DNA of 64,000 nt from Phascolarctobacterium sp. Its GTDB lineage: Bacteria; Bacillota; Negativicutes; Acidaminococcales; Acidaminococcaceae. The translations under genes and the position numbers were made by a program. Positions 33,803-42,407 of the stretch are shown here, in pieces. The stretch is taken from NCBI GenBank assembly GCA_030540395.1, contig JAUNWI010000007.1, forward strand, positions 46,617 through 110,616, read 5' to 3'. The notes beneath the pieces are model-generated. The model saw only the letters and a program-made list of their open reading frames with translations, had not been told where the DNA came from and did not search any database. Within the stretch, counting starts at the first letter, position 1, and each line of letters begins with the position of its first letter.

Positions 33803-36184
33803 ATGGCACGCTTTGCAATCAAAACATTGGAATTTGATAAGGTGAAAAGCCTGTTGGCTGCCAAGGCCGGTACCTTTTTGGGTAAGCAGGCCGTGGGTGC
33901 ATTGCAAATCGAAAGCGATTTTGGCAAGGTGAAGGCTCTGCAGGAGGAAACTGCCGAGGCCCTGCGCATTATGGATGAGGGCAAGCGTTTTCCCTTTGGT
34001 GGTGCCTTTAATATTACCGGCGATGTGAAGCGGGCGGAGCTGGGCAGCACCCTGCTGCCGGAGGAGCTGCTCCACATTCAGACCACGGCGGAGGCTCTCC
34101 GCGCTATGAAGGAGTTCTTGGCAGACAATGCCGAAATGGCGCCTGCCTTGGCCGATTATGCCAGCCAAATGCAGCAGTTTGCGCGCCTGGAAAAGCAAAT
34201 CTCCAGTGCTATTGACGAGCACGCCGAGATTAAGGACAATGCTTCTCCTAAACTGAACGGTCTGCGCACTGCTATTCAAATTTCCAAAAATCGCGTGAAG
34301 GATAAGCTGGACAGCATCCTCCACGACCCCAATAACCAAAAATATTTCCAGGATAACATCGTCACCATGCGTGGCGACCGTTATGTTATTCCTGTAAAGC
34401 AGGAATATAAAATGAACTTCCCCGGCATCGTCCACGACCAAAGTGGCACCGGTGCCACCCTTTTCATCGAGCCCTTGGCTGTTGTGAATCTAAACAACGA
34501 TATCAAGCGCTATATGGCCGAGGAGAAGGAGGAAATGGAGCGCATTTTGCGCCAGCTGACCCAAAACGTGGGGCAGGAGGCAGCTGCGCTCTTAGCAACC
34601 CTAGAAATCTTTACCAAAATAGATGTGATTTGTGCCAAGGCACTTTTGGCGCAGGAGCAGCACGCCGTGCGGCCCATGCTGGTGCTCAATGGCAAGGTGG
34701 ATATCCAGCAGGGACGTCACCCCTTGCTCAATAAGGACACGGTGGTGCCCTTGGATGTGCAGCTGGGTGAGAAATTCACCATGTTGCTGATCACTGGCCC
34801 CAACACCGGCGGTAAGACGGTAGCACTAAAGGCTGTGGGCCTCTTCGCCTTGATGGCTCAAAGCGGCATGTTTATTCCGGCCTTGAGCGCTACGCTGCCT
34901 GTATTTAGGGCAGTGTATGCGGATATTGGTGACGAGCAGAGCATAGAGCAAAGTTTGTCCACCTTCTCCGCCCATATGACCAATTTGATCAGCATTTTAA
35001 ACGAGGTCAAGGCGGGGGATTTGGTGCTGGTGGATGAAATCTGTGCCGGTACGGACCCCAACGAGGGTGCGGCTTTAGCTATGTCCATGCTGGAGCATTT
35101 GCACGAGAATAAGGTGCTCACCATGGTCACCACTCACTACAGCGAGCTGAAGACCTTTGCTTACGGTCACGAGGGCATGGAAAATGCCAGCGTGGAGTTT
35201 GACCCGGTGTCCTTGAGACCGACCTATCGCTTGCTGATGGGCGTGCCCGGCAGCAGTAATGCCTTCAACATCAGCCGCAGACTGGGACTGGCAGAGGGCA
35301 TTATCGAGCAGGCGGGCAAGCTCCTCAATCAGGAGCATGTGCACATGGAAAATGTGCTGCAGGAGCTGGATAGCGAGCGCCGCCGTTATGAAAGCGGAAG
35401 TGCGGAGATTGAAGCCCTGCGCAAAGAGAGTGAGCAGCTGCGCAATGCGCTGGCTTATTCCAAGGCGGAGTTCGAGCGACGCAAGAATGACATGCTGCGC
35501 AAGGCCAAGGAGCAGGCGGACGAGATTTATCGTCGCAGTCGTCGTGAGTCCGAGGCGGTGCTGAAGGAGCTGCGCTCCATGAAGGCCGATTATGATGCCA
35601 AGAAGCTGGAGGAAGCGGCGGAGGCAGCCCGCAAGAAGCTGAACAAGACCTTGAGCGAGGATGCACCCCTGCCAGAGGGTTCTCCCTTAGACGCCAAGAC
35701 AGCCAAGAAGGGTCTCAATGTTTTCGTGATTTCCTTGGGCAAGAACGGTATCATTACGGATGTGAAGGGTAACGAGGTTACGGTGCAGGTGGGCATTTTG
35801 AAGATGAATGTGCCTGCGAAAAAGTGCCTCTTGACCAAGGCGCAGCCTGCTGATACCAGTGGTGAGCCCAAAAAGCGCAAGGGCTTCACGAAAAACGCTG
35901 CGGCCAACTACGCCCACCAAATGTTTGTAGCCAAGTCCGGCAGCGCCAAGCAGGAAATTGACCTGCGGGGCATGACGCTGGACGAGGCTATTCCGGCGGT
36001 GGATAAAGCCATCGACGATGCCTTGATTGCGGGTATCAGCCAGCTGCGGCTGATTCATGGCAAGGGCACCGGCGCGCTGCGGGCGGGTCTTACGGCATAT
36101 TTGGAGAATAATCGCTTTGTGCGCAAGCTGGAGACGGCGGCACTGGATGCCGGCGGCAGCGGCGCGACTGTGATTGATTTATAA
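33803..36184 (+). CDS. mutS2: MutS2 endonuclease/ribosome-rescue ATPase
   Basis: A 793-residue MutS2. It has Walker A TGPNTGGKTVALK near residue 330, Walker B LVLVDEICAGTDPNEGA, and the H-loop TTHYSELK. A coiled-coil region about 520-620 with KOW-like segment follows, and a C-terminal Smr domain begins IDLRGMTLDEA and includes LIHGKGTGALR. MutS2 suppresses recombination and, in Bacillus, acts on collided ribosomes. It starts 1 nt after the U32 gene stop, so the two are probably co-transcribed. Confidence 0.95.
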   Translation: MARFAIKTLEFDKVKSLLAAKAGTFLGKQAVGALQIESDFGKVKALQEETAEALRIMDEGKRFPFGGAFNITGDVKRAELGSTLLPEELLHIQTTAEALRAMKEFLADNAEMAPALADYASQMQQFARLEKQISSAIDEHAEIKDNASPKLNGLRTAIQISKNRVKDKLDSILHDPNNQKYFQDNIVTMRGDRYVIPVKQEYKMNFPGIVHDQSGTGATLFIEPLAVVNLNNDIKRYMAEEKEEMERILRQLTQNVGQEAAALLATLEIFTKIDVICAKALLAQEQHAVRPMLVLNGKVDIQQGRHPLLNKDTVVPLDVQLGEKFTMLLITGPNTGGKTVALKAVGLFALMAQSGMFIPALSATLPVFRAVYADIGDEQSIEQSLSTFSAHMTNLISILNEVKAGDLVLVDEICAGTDPNEGAALAMSMLEHLHENKVLTMVTTHYSELKTFAYGHEGMENASVEFDPVSLRPTYRLLMGVPGSSNAFNISRRLGLAEGIIEQAGKLLNQEHVHMENVLQELDSERRRYESGSAEIEALRKESEQLRNALAYSKAEFERRKNDMLRKAKEQADEIYRRSRRESEAVLKELRSMKADYDAKKLEEAAEAARKKLNKTLSEDAPLPEGSPLDAKTAKKGLNVFVISLGKNGIITDVKGNEVTVQVGILKMNVPAKKCLLTKAQPADTSGEPKKRKGFTKNAAANYAHQMFVAKSGSAKQEIDLRGMTLDEAIPAVDKAIDDALIAGISQLRLIHGKGTGALRAGLTAYLENNRFVRKLETAALDAGGSGATVIDL

Positions 36185-36200
36185 TTTAGTTTCATATAAG

Positions 36201-36324
36201 CGAGGGAAATTCCTCCACCGCTAAAGCGGTCCCCCTCCCTTTTTCCCCTAAAGGGATTAGCACGACCAACACGTTCTCACTGCACTGCGCTTGTGAGAAC
36301 GTGGGTCTTTGCGTCAAAGGGAGG
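36201..36324. repeat. Palindromic GC-rich intergenic repeat, copy 2
   Basis: A block beginning GAGGGAAATTCCTCCACCGC and ending CAAAGGGAGG. It contains a perfect 11-bp hairpin CACGTTCTCAC (36270-36280) / GTGAGAACGTG (36293-36303) and a CCGCTAAAGCGG palindrome. It resembles the other two copies in style and end sequences rather than base by base. Confidence 0.55.
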
Positions 36325-36358
36325 CTAAATAGGAATAGATTAAAAGGAGGCATATATT

Positions 36359-37606
36359 ATGGTAATGAGTATTGCTGCAAAACATGCTAAGGGCAAGGCT
36401 GCCCAGGACAAAATTTTCGGTGCTAACGCAGCTGCGGTAGCAGCTGCTGCTAAATTTGGTAAGGATGCTGTAACCAACGCTACCATCGGCGCTATTTTGG
36501 ACGAGGATGAAAAGCTGGTGTGCCTGCCCACCGTAGAAAAGGTATACCGTGGCCTGCAAACCAACGAATTGATCGCTTATGCACCCATCAGCGGCTTGCC
36601 TGAATATCTTGATTGCGTGCTGACCGCTGCCTTTGGCAATTCCCGCCCTGATGGCTATGTTGCCGCAGTTGCAACTGCTGGCGGCACCGGTGCTATCCAC
36701 CATGCCATTTGGAACTATCTGGACGAGGGCGAAACTGCTCTGTGCTCCGATTGGTATTGGGGTGCCTATAAGGTATTGTGCGACGACATGGGCCGCAAAT
36801 TCACTACCTATAAAATGCTGGACGAAAACAATAAATTCAATCTGCCTGCCTTGAAGGCCAAGATTGACGAGCTGCTGGCACAGCAGGATAACCTGCTGTA
36901 TTTGCTGAATACTCCTGCTCATAACCCCACCGGCTACAGCCTTAGCGAAGAGGATATGGACGGCGTATTGGGCGTTTTGAAGGAAGCAGCAGCTAAACCC
37001 GGCAAGAATGTTGTCTTCTTCCTGGATGTTGCTTATATTGACTATGCAGGAGAAAAAGAAGAGGTTCGCAAAATCTTTAAGAAGCTGGGCGGTCTGCCGG
37101 CTAACATCCTGTGTATTGTGGGCTACAGCATGTCCAAGGGCTTTACAATGTATGGCCAACGTACCGGTGCTATGATCGGTGTTTCCTCCGATGCCGACGT
37201 CATCAAGGAATTTGCCGATATCAACCAATATACCAGTCGTGCAACCTGGTCCAATATCAACCGTCCTGCAATGCGCACTTTGGCTACCATTTACAGCGAC
37301 CCCGAGCTGCTGGCCAAGGTTTGCGAAGAGCGTGATTACTACTATCAAATGATTAAGGCCCGCGCTGACCTCTTCACCAAAGAGGCTAAGGAATGCGGCC
37401 TGCCCATGCTGCCCTATGTAGCTGGCTTCTTCCTGTCCATTCCGGCGAAGAATCCGGATGCTATTTGCGACAAGCTGCATGAGGACAATATCTTTGCTGT
37501 ACCGCTGGCTGCAGGCGTGCGTATTGCCGTTTGCGCGGTGCCCCTGAAGAAGATTGCCGGTATGGCTGCTAAGGTTAACGCAGCTATGCAGGCTGTGGAG
37601 CAATAA
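36359..37606 (+). CDS. PLP-dependent class I/II aminotransferase (aspartate/aromatic type)
   Basis: A 415-residue fold-type I aminotransferase. It has AGGTGAIHHAIWNYL for cofactor phosphate contact, LLNTPAHNPTGYSL, FFLDVAYIDYAG with the ring Asp and Tyr, and the Schiff-base lysine in GYSMSKGFTMYGQR. Among relatives this fits AspB/tyrosine aminotransferase-like enzymes. AAAAGGAGG at 36342-36350 gives ATG 36359. It stands behind a repeat and 1 nt before the nucleoside kinase gene. Amino-acid specificity is uncertain. Confidence 0.85.
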   Translation: MVMSIAAKHAKGKAAQDKIFGANAAAVAAAAKFGKDAVTNATIGAILDEDEKLVCLPTVEKVYRGLQTNELIAYAPISGLPEYLDCVLTAAFGNSRPDGYVAAVATAGGTGAIHHAIWNYLDEGETALCSDWYWGAYKVLCDDMGRKFTTYKMLDENNKFNLPALKAKIDELLAQQDNLLYLLNTPAHNPTGYSLSEEDMDGVLGVLKEAAAKPGKNVVFFLDVAYIDYAGEKEEVRKIFKKLGGLPANILCIVGYSMSKGFTMYGQRTGAMIGVSSDADVIKEFADINQYTSRATWSNINRPAMRTLATIYSDPELLAKVCEERDYYYQMIKARADLFTKEAKECGLPMLPYVAGFFLSIPAKNPDAICDKLHEDNIFAVPLAAGVRIAVCAVPLKKIAGMAAKVNAAMQAVEQ

Positions 37607-37607
37607 A

Positions 37608-39272
37608 ATGTTGGCCTGGAAGCTGCCTGGCGGGCAGCTGCGTCAGGTGGAGGAGGGCAGCACCCTGCTGGAGATTGTCAAATCCTTGGCAGGCACCTTT
37701 GCCTCCCCTGTAGTCGAAGGCATTTTTAATAACGAAGCCATTGATTTGCAAAAGCCTTTGTATGAGGATGGCGAAATCGGCTTTATCGAAGTGAATACGG
37801 AAGAGGGGATGCGTGTTTATACCCGCACCCTGCTCTTCATGCTTTTAGTTAGCGCCAAAAAGCTTCGTCCCGATGTGGAGCTAGAGGTGCGCAACACCTT
37901 GGGCAGTGCCCTGTATTGTGTGGACCATTCCAGCCACAGGCTGACTGGCGAGGATATCAAGGCTATTGAAGCAGAAATGCGCAAGCTGGTGGAGCAAAAA
38001 GCACCCGTTATGTTAAAGCGCTTGCCTAAGGCAGAGGCTATGCAGGTGGCTTGTTCCTTCTGCACCAGTGACCGTGAAGCTTTGCTCAAGCAGGTGCCTG
38101 AGGATGCAGTGCTTTCCATATACTATTTGGAAAACCAACCGGGTTATTTCTTTGGCCCCATGTGTCCTGACTGCAGCTATGTGCCCAATTTTGAGCTGCT
38201 GCCCTACGGCAATGGTGTGATTATTAATTATCCCGATACAGGGGATTGGACTTATTTGCCGCCCTTTGAGGATAAACCTCGCTTGAATGCGGCCTATCAG
38301 GAGGCTGAGGATTGGTCCGCCATGATTCAGTGCAACACCATTGGCAAGCTGAACAAGCTGATTGAAGAGGGCTATGCCGGTCGCATTATTCAGGTGGCAG
38401 AGGCCCTGCATGAAAAGAAGCTGGCAGGCATTGCCGATATGATTGCCGCCCGTAAGGACGAGCTGAAGCTGGTTTTGATTGCTGGTCCCTCCTCCTCCGG
38501 CAAGACCTCTACAGCCCAGCGCTTAAGCATCCAAATGGCGGTGAATGGCCTGCGTCCCATGCCAATTTCCATGGACGATTATTATCGTAACCGCATTGAC
38601 TCTCCCCGCAAGCCCGATGGCAGCTATGACTTTGAATGCCTGGAGGCTATTGATTTGGAGCTCTTCAACGACCATTTGCAAAAGCTTTTGGCTGGCGAGC
38701 GGGTGAAGATGCCTAAGTATAATTTCCGTACCGGCTTTAGGGAATATCGTGGCAATGAGCTGCAAATGCAGGAAAACTCCGTGCTAGTAGTGGAGGGTAT
38801 TCATGGCCTGAACGAGAAGCTGACGGCCTCCATTCCTGCTAATAAAAAGATGAAGATTTACGTTAGTGCGCTGACGCCTATGTCCTTTGACGAGCACAAT
38901 CGCATTCACACCACTGATGCGCGCCTCTTGCGCCGCATGGTGCGGGATAGCCAGTTCCGCTCCCACGATGCGGAAGCAACGCTGACGCTGTGGGGCGATG
39001 TGCGTGAGGGCGAAGAGAAGTATATCTTCCCCTTCCAGACCAGTGCGGACGTGGTCTTTAACACAACACTAATTTATGAGCTGGCAGTACTGAAAAAGTA
39101 CGCTGTGCCGCTTTTAGAGGCTGTGCCCCGCACAGCGGGCAAGGCCTATATGACGGCCCAGCGCCTGCTCACGATGCTGTATTATGTCAAGGAAATTGAC
39201 GATGCCGCCATTCCCAACAACTCCATTTTGCGCGAGTTCGTAGGCGGCAGCATCTTTAAGGATGCTTTATAA
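37608..39272 (+). CDS. Nucleoside (uridine-type) kinase with N-terminal TGS/ThrRS-like domain
   Basis: A 554-residue protein. The N-terminus resembles the TGS and second additional domain of threonyl-tRNA synthetase (SLAGTFASPVVEGIFNNE; HSSHRLTGEDI). The C-terminal third is a P-loop kinase, with LIAGPSSSGKTSTAQRL near residue 290, PISMDDYYRNR and VVEGIHGLNEKL, as in phosphoribulokinase/uridine kinase enzymes. This domain order is a known but poorly studied Firmicute family. ATG 37608 is preferred because earlier in-frame starts lie inside the preceding aminotransferase gene. Confidence 0.85.
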   Translation: MLAWKLPGGQLRQVEEGSTLLEIVKSLAGTFASPVVEGIFNNEAIDLQKPLYEDGEIGFIEVNTEEGMRVYTRTLLFMLLVSAKKLRPDVELEVRNTLGSALYCVDHSSHRLTGEDIKAIEAEMRKLVEQKAPVMLKRLPKAEAMQVACSFCTSDREALLKQVPEDAVLSIYYLENQPGYFFGPMCPDCSYVPNFELLPYGNGVIINYPDTGDWTYLPPFEDKPRLNAAYQEAEDWSAMIQCNTIGKLNKLIEEGYAGRIIQVAEALHEKKLAGIADMIAARKDELKLVLIAGPSSSGKTSTAQRLSIQMAVNGLRPMPISMDDYYRNRIDSPRKPDGSYDFECLEAIDLELFNDHLQKLLAGERVKMPKYNFRTGFREYRGNELQMQENSVLVVEGIHGLNEKLTASIPANKKMKIYVSALTPMSFDEHNRIHTTDARLLRRMVRDSQFRSHDAEATLTLWGDVREGEEKYIFPFQTSADVVFNTTLIYELAVLKKYAVPLLEAVPRTAGKAYMTAQRLLTMLYYVKEIDDAAIPNNSILREFVGGSIFKDAL

Positions 39273-39301
39273 TTTGTTTGCTAAAGGAAGGGAGGCGGGC
39301 C

Positions 39302-39718
39302 ATGGCTGAAGATAAGCAAACCCAAAAGCCTGAATTTGACGAGGGTCAGATTACGGAAAAGGAGCTGCAGAAGTACGAGCAGCATTATAATGATTCTAGC
39401 TTTTTAGATAAAGTAACGAAATATGGCAAGCTGATTGGTATTAATGCTTTGTACAAGGCGGTGCAGCTGTGGTTTGTGATGCAAAAGCCCGATGTGCCTG
39501 CTGCAACCAAGGCTGTCATTATGGGGGCCTTGGGGTATCTGATTGCGCCCTTGGACTTTTTGCCGGATTTGATGCCTGTCTTGGGCTACACGGACGATTT
39601 GGTGGCCATAACCTTTGCTCTCATCAAGGTGCAGGGGTACATCGATGATGAGGTGGAACGCAAATCCAAGAAGCTCTTGGCAAAAATCTTTGGCGAGGAA
39701 GCCGTAAGCAAGCTGTAA
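39302..39718 (+). CDS. YkvA-family (DUF1232) small membrane protein
   Basis: A 138-residue protein with the DUF1232 core LGYLIAPLDFLPDLMPVLGYTDDLVAI (about residues 81-107, described here by its D-x-x-PD pattern). The N-terminal 40 residues are charged. The function is unknown in general; members are membrane-associated. ATG 39302 is selected by the strong AAGGAAGGGAGG (39283-39294). It ends at a bidirectional terminator facing hydF. Confidence 0.85.
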   Translation: MAEDKQTQKPEFDEGQITEKELQKYEQHYNDSSFLDKVTKYGKLIGINALYKAVQLWFVMQKPDVPAATKAVIMGALGYLIAPLDFLPDLMPVLGYTDDLVAITFALIKVQGYIDDEVERKSKKLLAKIFGEEAVSKL

Positions 39719-39732
39719 ATTACCATAAAAAT

Positions 39733-39776
39733 AACACGCTCCTATGCAGTTAGCACAGGAGCGTGTTTTCTCTTTA
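39733..39776. terminator. Bidirectional intrinsic terminator
   Basis: Stem AACACGCTCCT (39733-39743) and AGGAGCGTGTT (39757-39767), with A-run on the left and T-run on the right. It serves the YkvA gene on plus and hydF on minus. Confidence 0.85.
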
Positions 39777-41000
39777 CTCTAAAAGCTTGGCAATGTCCGG
39801 TAGGGGAGCGACGGTGCGCTTCAAAATGCCGTGCATATAGGCAATGGCGATGCCATAATTGGTCATGGGCACGCCTTGGGCCAAGGCCACCTTGTTGCGG
39901 TGTACCATTTCCTTTTCATTGAGCATGCAGGCACCGCAGTGCACAACCAGCTTATATTGGCTCAGGTCCGTGGGGAATTCGGTGCCACTGGTGAAGAAAA
40001 ATTCCGGCTCGGCTTTAGTATATTGGCGAATCCAGTTGGGCATCTTCACGGTGCCGATATCCTGGCATTGGCGATGATGGGTGCAGCCCTCGCTGATAAG
40101 AATCTTATCCCCATTTTGAATACTATCCAGCGCCCGCACAGCCTTCACCGCATTATAAAGGCTACCTTTGTAGCGGGCCATGAGGATGGAGAAGGAGGTG
40201 AGGGGCACGGAGGGCGGCACGATTTGGCTTACCTTGGCAAAGGCCTGACTGTCGGTAATGACCAGGCGGGGCGGGGCAGCCAGCTTTAGTAAGGCCTGGG
40301 CCAGCTCCGTTTCCTGTACCACCATGGCGATACCATTGTTATCCAAAACATTGCGCAAAACCTGCTGCTGGGGGAGAATCAGGCGTCCCTTGGGGGCTGC
40401 GCTATCAATGGGGGTTACTAAAATAACAACATCCAAGGGATTCAGTAAATCGCCCACCAGTTGGCGCTCTGTTTCCTTGGGCTTCAAGGCGGCGATGGCC
40501 TCCTTTAGCTCGCGAATATTGGTGCCGGCTTCAGCGCTGACCAGGAAGCAGTGCTTGGTGAGCTTCATAGCCTTGACGGTGAGCAGTGCCTTTTGCATGT
40601 CCTCCAACAGCTCGATTTTATTCAAAACTAAAATCGCGGGCAGATTTTTCTCCTGCACCTTGGCCCACAGTGCTTCATCCTCATGGGTGATGCCTACCTG
40701 AGCATCAACAACTAAGAGCACGATATCGCATTTGTTGAGCACCTGATAAGCCTTGTCGATGCGCAGCTTGCCCAGCTCGCCCTCGTCATCAATGCCCGGA
40801 GTATCGATAATCATCACGGGCCCCAAGGGCAGGAGCTCCATGGCCTTGTAAACAGGGTCCGTGGTGGTGCCCTTTTGCTCGCTGACGATGGCTAAATCTT
40901 GACTGGTGATGGCATTGATAAGACTGGATTTGCCAGCGTTACGCTTGCCAAAAATTCCTATGTGAATACGTTCTGCTGCGGGAGTGGTGTTTAAGCTCAT
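39774..41000 (-). CDS. hydF: [FeFe]-hydrogenase H-cluster maturation GTPase HydF
   Basis: A 408-residue HydF, the scaffold on which the diiron subcluster is assembled before transfer to HydA. The GTPase domain has P-loop GKRNAGKSS (18-26), TTTDPVYK, DTPGIDDEGELG and NKIE. The C-terminal iron-sulfur domain has CTHHRQCQD and the HCGACM motif, matching the C-x-H...H-C-x-x-C ligand pattern. AGGAGG precedes ATG 41000 on the minus strand. HydE, HydG and the hydrogenase are not in this window, so the maturation genes are scattered. Confidence 0.95.
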   Translation of the reverse strand: MSLNTTPAAERIHIGIFGKRNAGKSSLINAITSQDLAIVSEQKGTTTDPVYKAMELLPLGPVMIIDTPGIDDEGELGKLRIDKAYQVLNKCDIVLLVVDAQVGITHEDEALWAKVQEKNLPAILVLNKIELLEDMQKALLTVKAMKLTKHCFLVSAEAGTNIRELKEAIAALKPKETERQLVGDLLNPLDVVILVTPIDSAAPKGRLILPQQQVLRNVLDNNGIAMVVQETELAQALLKLAAPPRLVITDSQAFAKVSQIVPPSVPLTSFSILMARYKGSLYNAVKAVRALDSIQNGDKILISEGCTHHRQCQDIGTVKMPNWIRQYTKAEPEFFFTSGTEFPTDLSQYKLVVHCGACMLNEKEMVHRNKVALAQGVPMTNYGIAIAYMHGILKRTVAPLPDIAKLLE

Positions 41001-41081
41001 GGTGCAAACCTCCTTTATTCATAAAAAGAGCAAAAAGCACTGGGGACAAGCCACAGTGCTTAATAGATAAAGTAATAATAA

Positions 41082-41206
41082 CTCCCTCCGCTTCGCAAGC
41101 TCAGCACCTCCCTCAAGGAGGGAGGACAAATGTAGGCCTTAAAATAAGGTCTGTGCTCCCTCTAAGAGGGAGCTGGCATTTTGCTTAAGCAAAATGACTG
41201 AGGGAG
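41082..41206. repeat. Palindromic GC-rich intergenic repeat, copy 3
   Basis: Starts CTCCCTCCGCTTCGCAAGC and ends GACTGAGGGAG, so the termini are inverted relative to each other. It has internal hairpins CCTCCCTCAAGGAGGGAGG, GCTCCCTCTAAGAGGGAGC and CATTTTGCTTAAGCAAAATG. It shares the CTCGCAAGCTC-type opening with copy 1. Confidence 0.7.
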
Positions 41207-41212
41207 AAAAAA

Positions 41213-42265
41213 TCAATCCACTAATTCCATCTTGGGATTAGGATTATACTTGCGTCCGGCCTTGGCGCAATCCTTGCCATTAACCTTCACAATATCAGCA
41301 GTAAAATTAATATTACCGTCAAAGAAGGAGGAGCCAACGGCATAGGTATCAACGGGCACGCCCATTTCCTCAAAGGCAGCTACGCGGGCAGCATCAAAGC
41401 CGCCGGAAACGATAATCTTCACATGGTTGAAGCCTTCTGCGTCCAGGGCGCGGCGCACATTGCACACCAGCTCCTTGCACACACCGGTGGGCTTAAAGGT
41501 GCCAATTTGGGTCCACAGGCTCTTGTCCACCATGGAGCCGGAGGTATCAAGACGCACACCAGCCAGCTTTTTGCCCAGCTTGCGGGCTACAGCAAGGGAG
41601 GTGTTGACACAGTCGTTGTCAAAGTCAACCAAGGCAATGCGAGCAATGGAGGGGTCCACATATTTGTCAAAGGCAGAGGTGGCTGCTACAGTGTCGCCAT
41701 TATAGGAAGCGATTAAAGCATGGGGAATGGTGCCCAAGCCCTTGCCACCGCTGGCCAAGGCATTGGCATCGGTGGAAAAGCCGTTGATGCCGCCAATTTT
41801 TGCCGCATAGCCATCGGATTCCTGGGTTTGATAAATATCATAACGGGCAGGGAAGAAGAGCACGGGCTTGCCATTGGCAGCCTTTACCACCTTGCGCACG
41901 TTGGTAGCAATGCGGCTTTGACGAGCCAAAATGCCCAAATAAATGGTTTCCAAATGGGCAAAGTCCTGATAATCACCTTCGATGGTCATAACGGTTTCCC
42001 ATTCCTCTACTTCTTCACCATCGTGCAGGGAATGAATAACGATGTTTTCCGGATGGAAGGCACAGGTCTTGATCAGGGCGATGACTTCATCGGTACCGCA
42101 TACCACAACATTGTCGCGGGCAAAAATTTGCATCAAAACACGGGGATGATAGTTGTCGCCATTTAAAATTTCTGCAGAGCGCAGGAAATAAGCATCGGTG
42201 TAGTAACCAGCCTTAATCTTTTCCACAGGAAAGTTAAAGCTCGCAACAGGTAGTCTGTTTGTCAT
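41213..42265 (-). CDS. Nicotinate phosphoribosyltransferase-like protein
   Basis: A 350-residue type II phosphoribosyltransferase-fold enzyme. It includes GYYTDAYFLRS near the N-terminus, VRLDTSGSMVDKSLW, IIVSGGFDAARVAAFE and a C-terminal AGRKYNPNPKMELVD tail typical of NAPRTase-like proteins. NAPRTase makes nicotinate mononucleotide for NAD salvage. It is shorter than PncB, as in a Firmicute subgroup, so substrate is less certain. ATG 42265 is preferred: GGGAGG lies 8 nt upstream, while the earlier ATG at 42301 has none. Confidence 0.78.
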   Translation of the reverse strand: MTNRLPVASFNFPVEKIKAGYYTDAYFLRSAEILNGDNYHPRVLMQIFARDNVVVCGTDEVIALIKTCAFHPENIVIHSLHDGEEVEEWETVMTIEGDYQDFAHLETIYLGILARQSRIATNVRKVVKAANGKPVLFFPARYDIYQTQESDGYAAKIGGINGFSTDANALASGGKGLGTIPHALIASYNGDTVAATSAFDKYVDPSIARIALVDFDNDCVNTSLAVARKLGKKLAGVRLDTSGSMVDKSLWTQIGTFKPTGVCKELVCNVRRALDAEGFNHVKIIVSGGFDAARVAAFEEMGVPVDTYAVGSSFFDGNINFTADIVKVNGKDCAKAGRKYNPNPKMELVD

Positions 42266-42407
42266 TTTTAGGGCCTCCCAAAAATTTTCTTTCTTCATCA
42301 CATTCTAGCATTGAATGTTATTAAAAATATGATACAATAATAACGCTGCTTATTCAAGCCCTATAGGGGAATTTTGTGTGCTTTTTTTATTAAGTGGTGG
42401 TGTAAGT

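Noticed and set aside
36314..37603. 429-residue minus-strand ORF
   Set aside because: It is the antisense of a clear aminotransferase gene with all PLP motifs; GC-rich codon bias leaves the opposite frame open.
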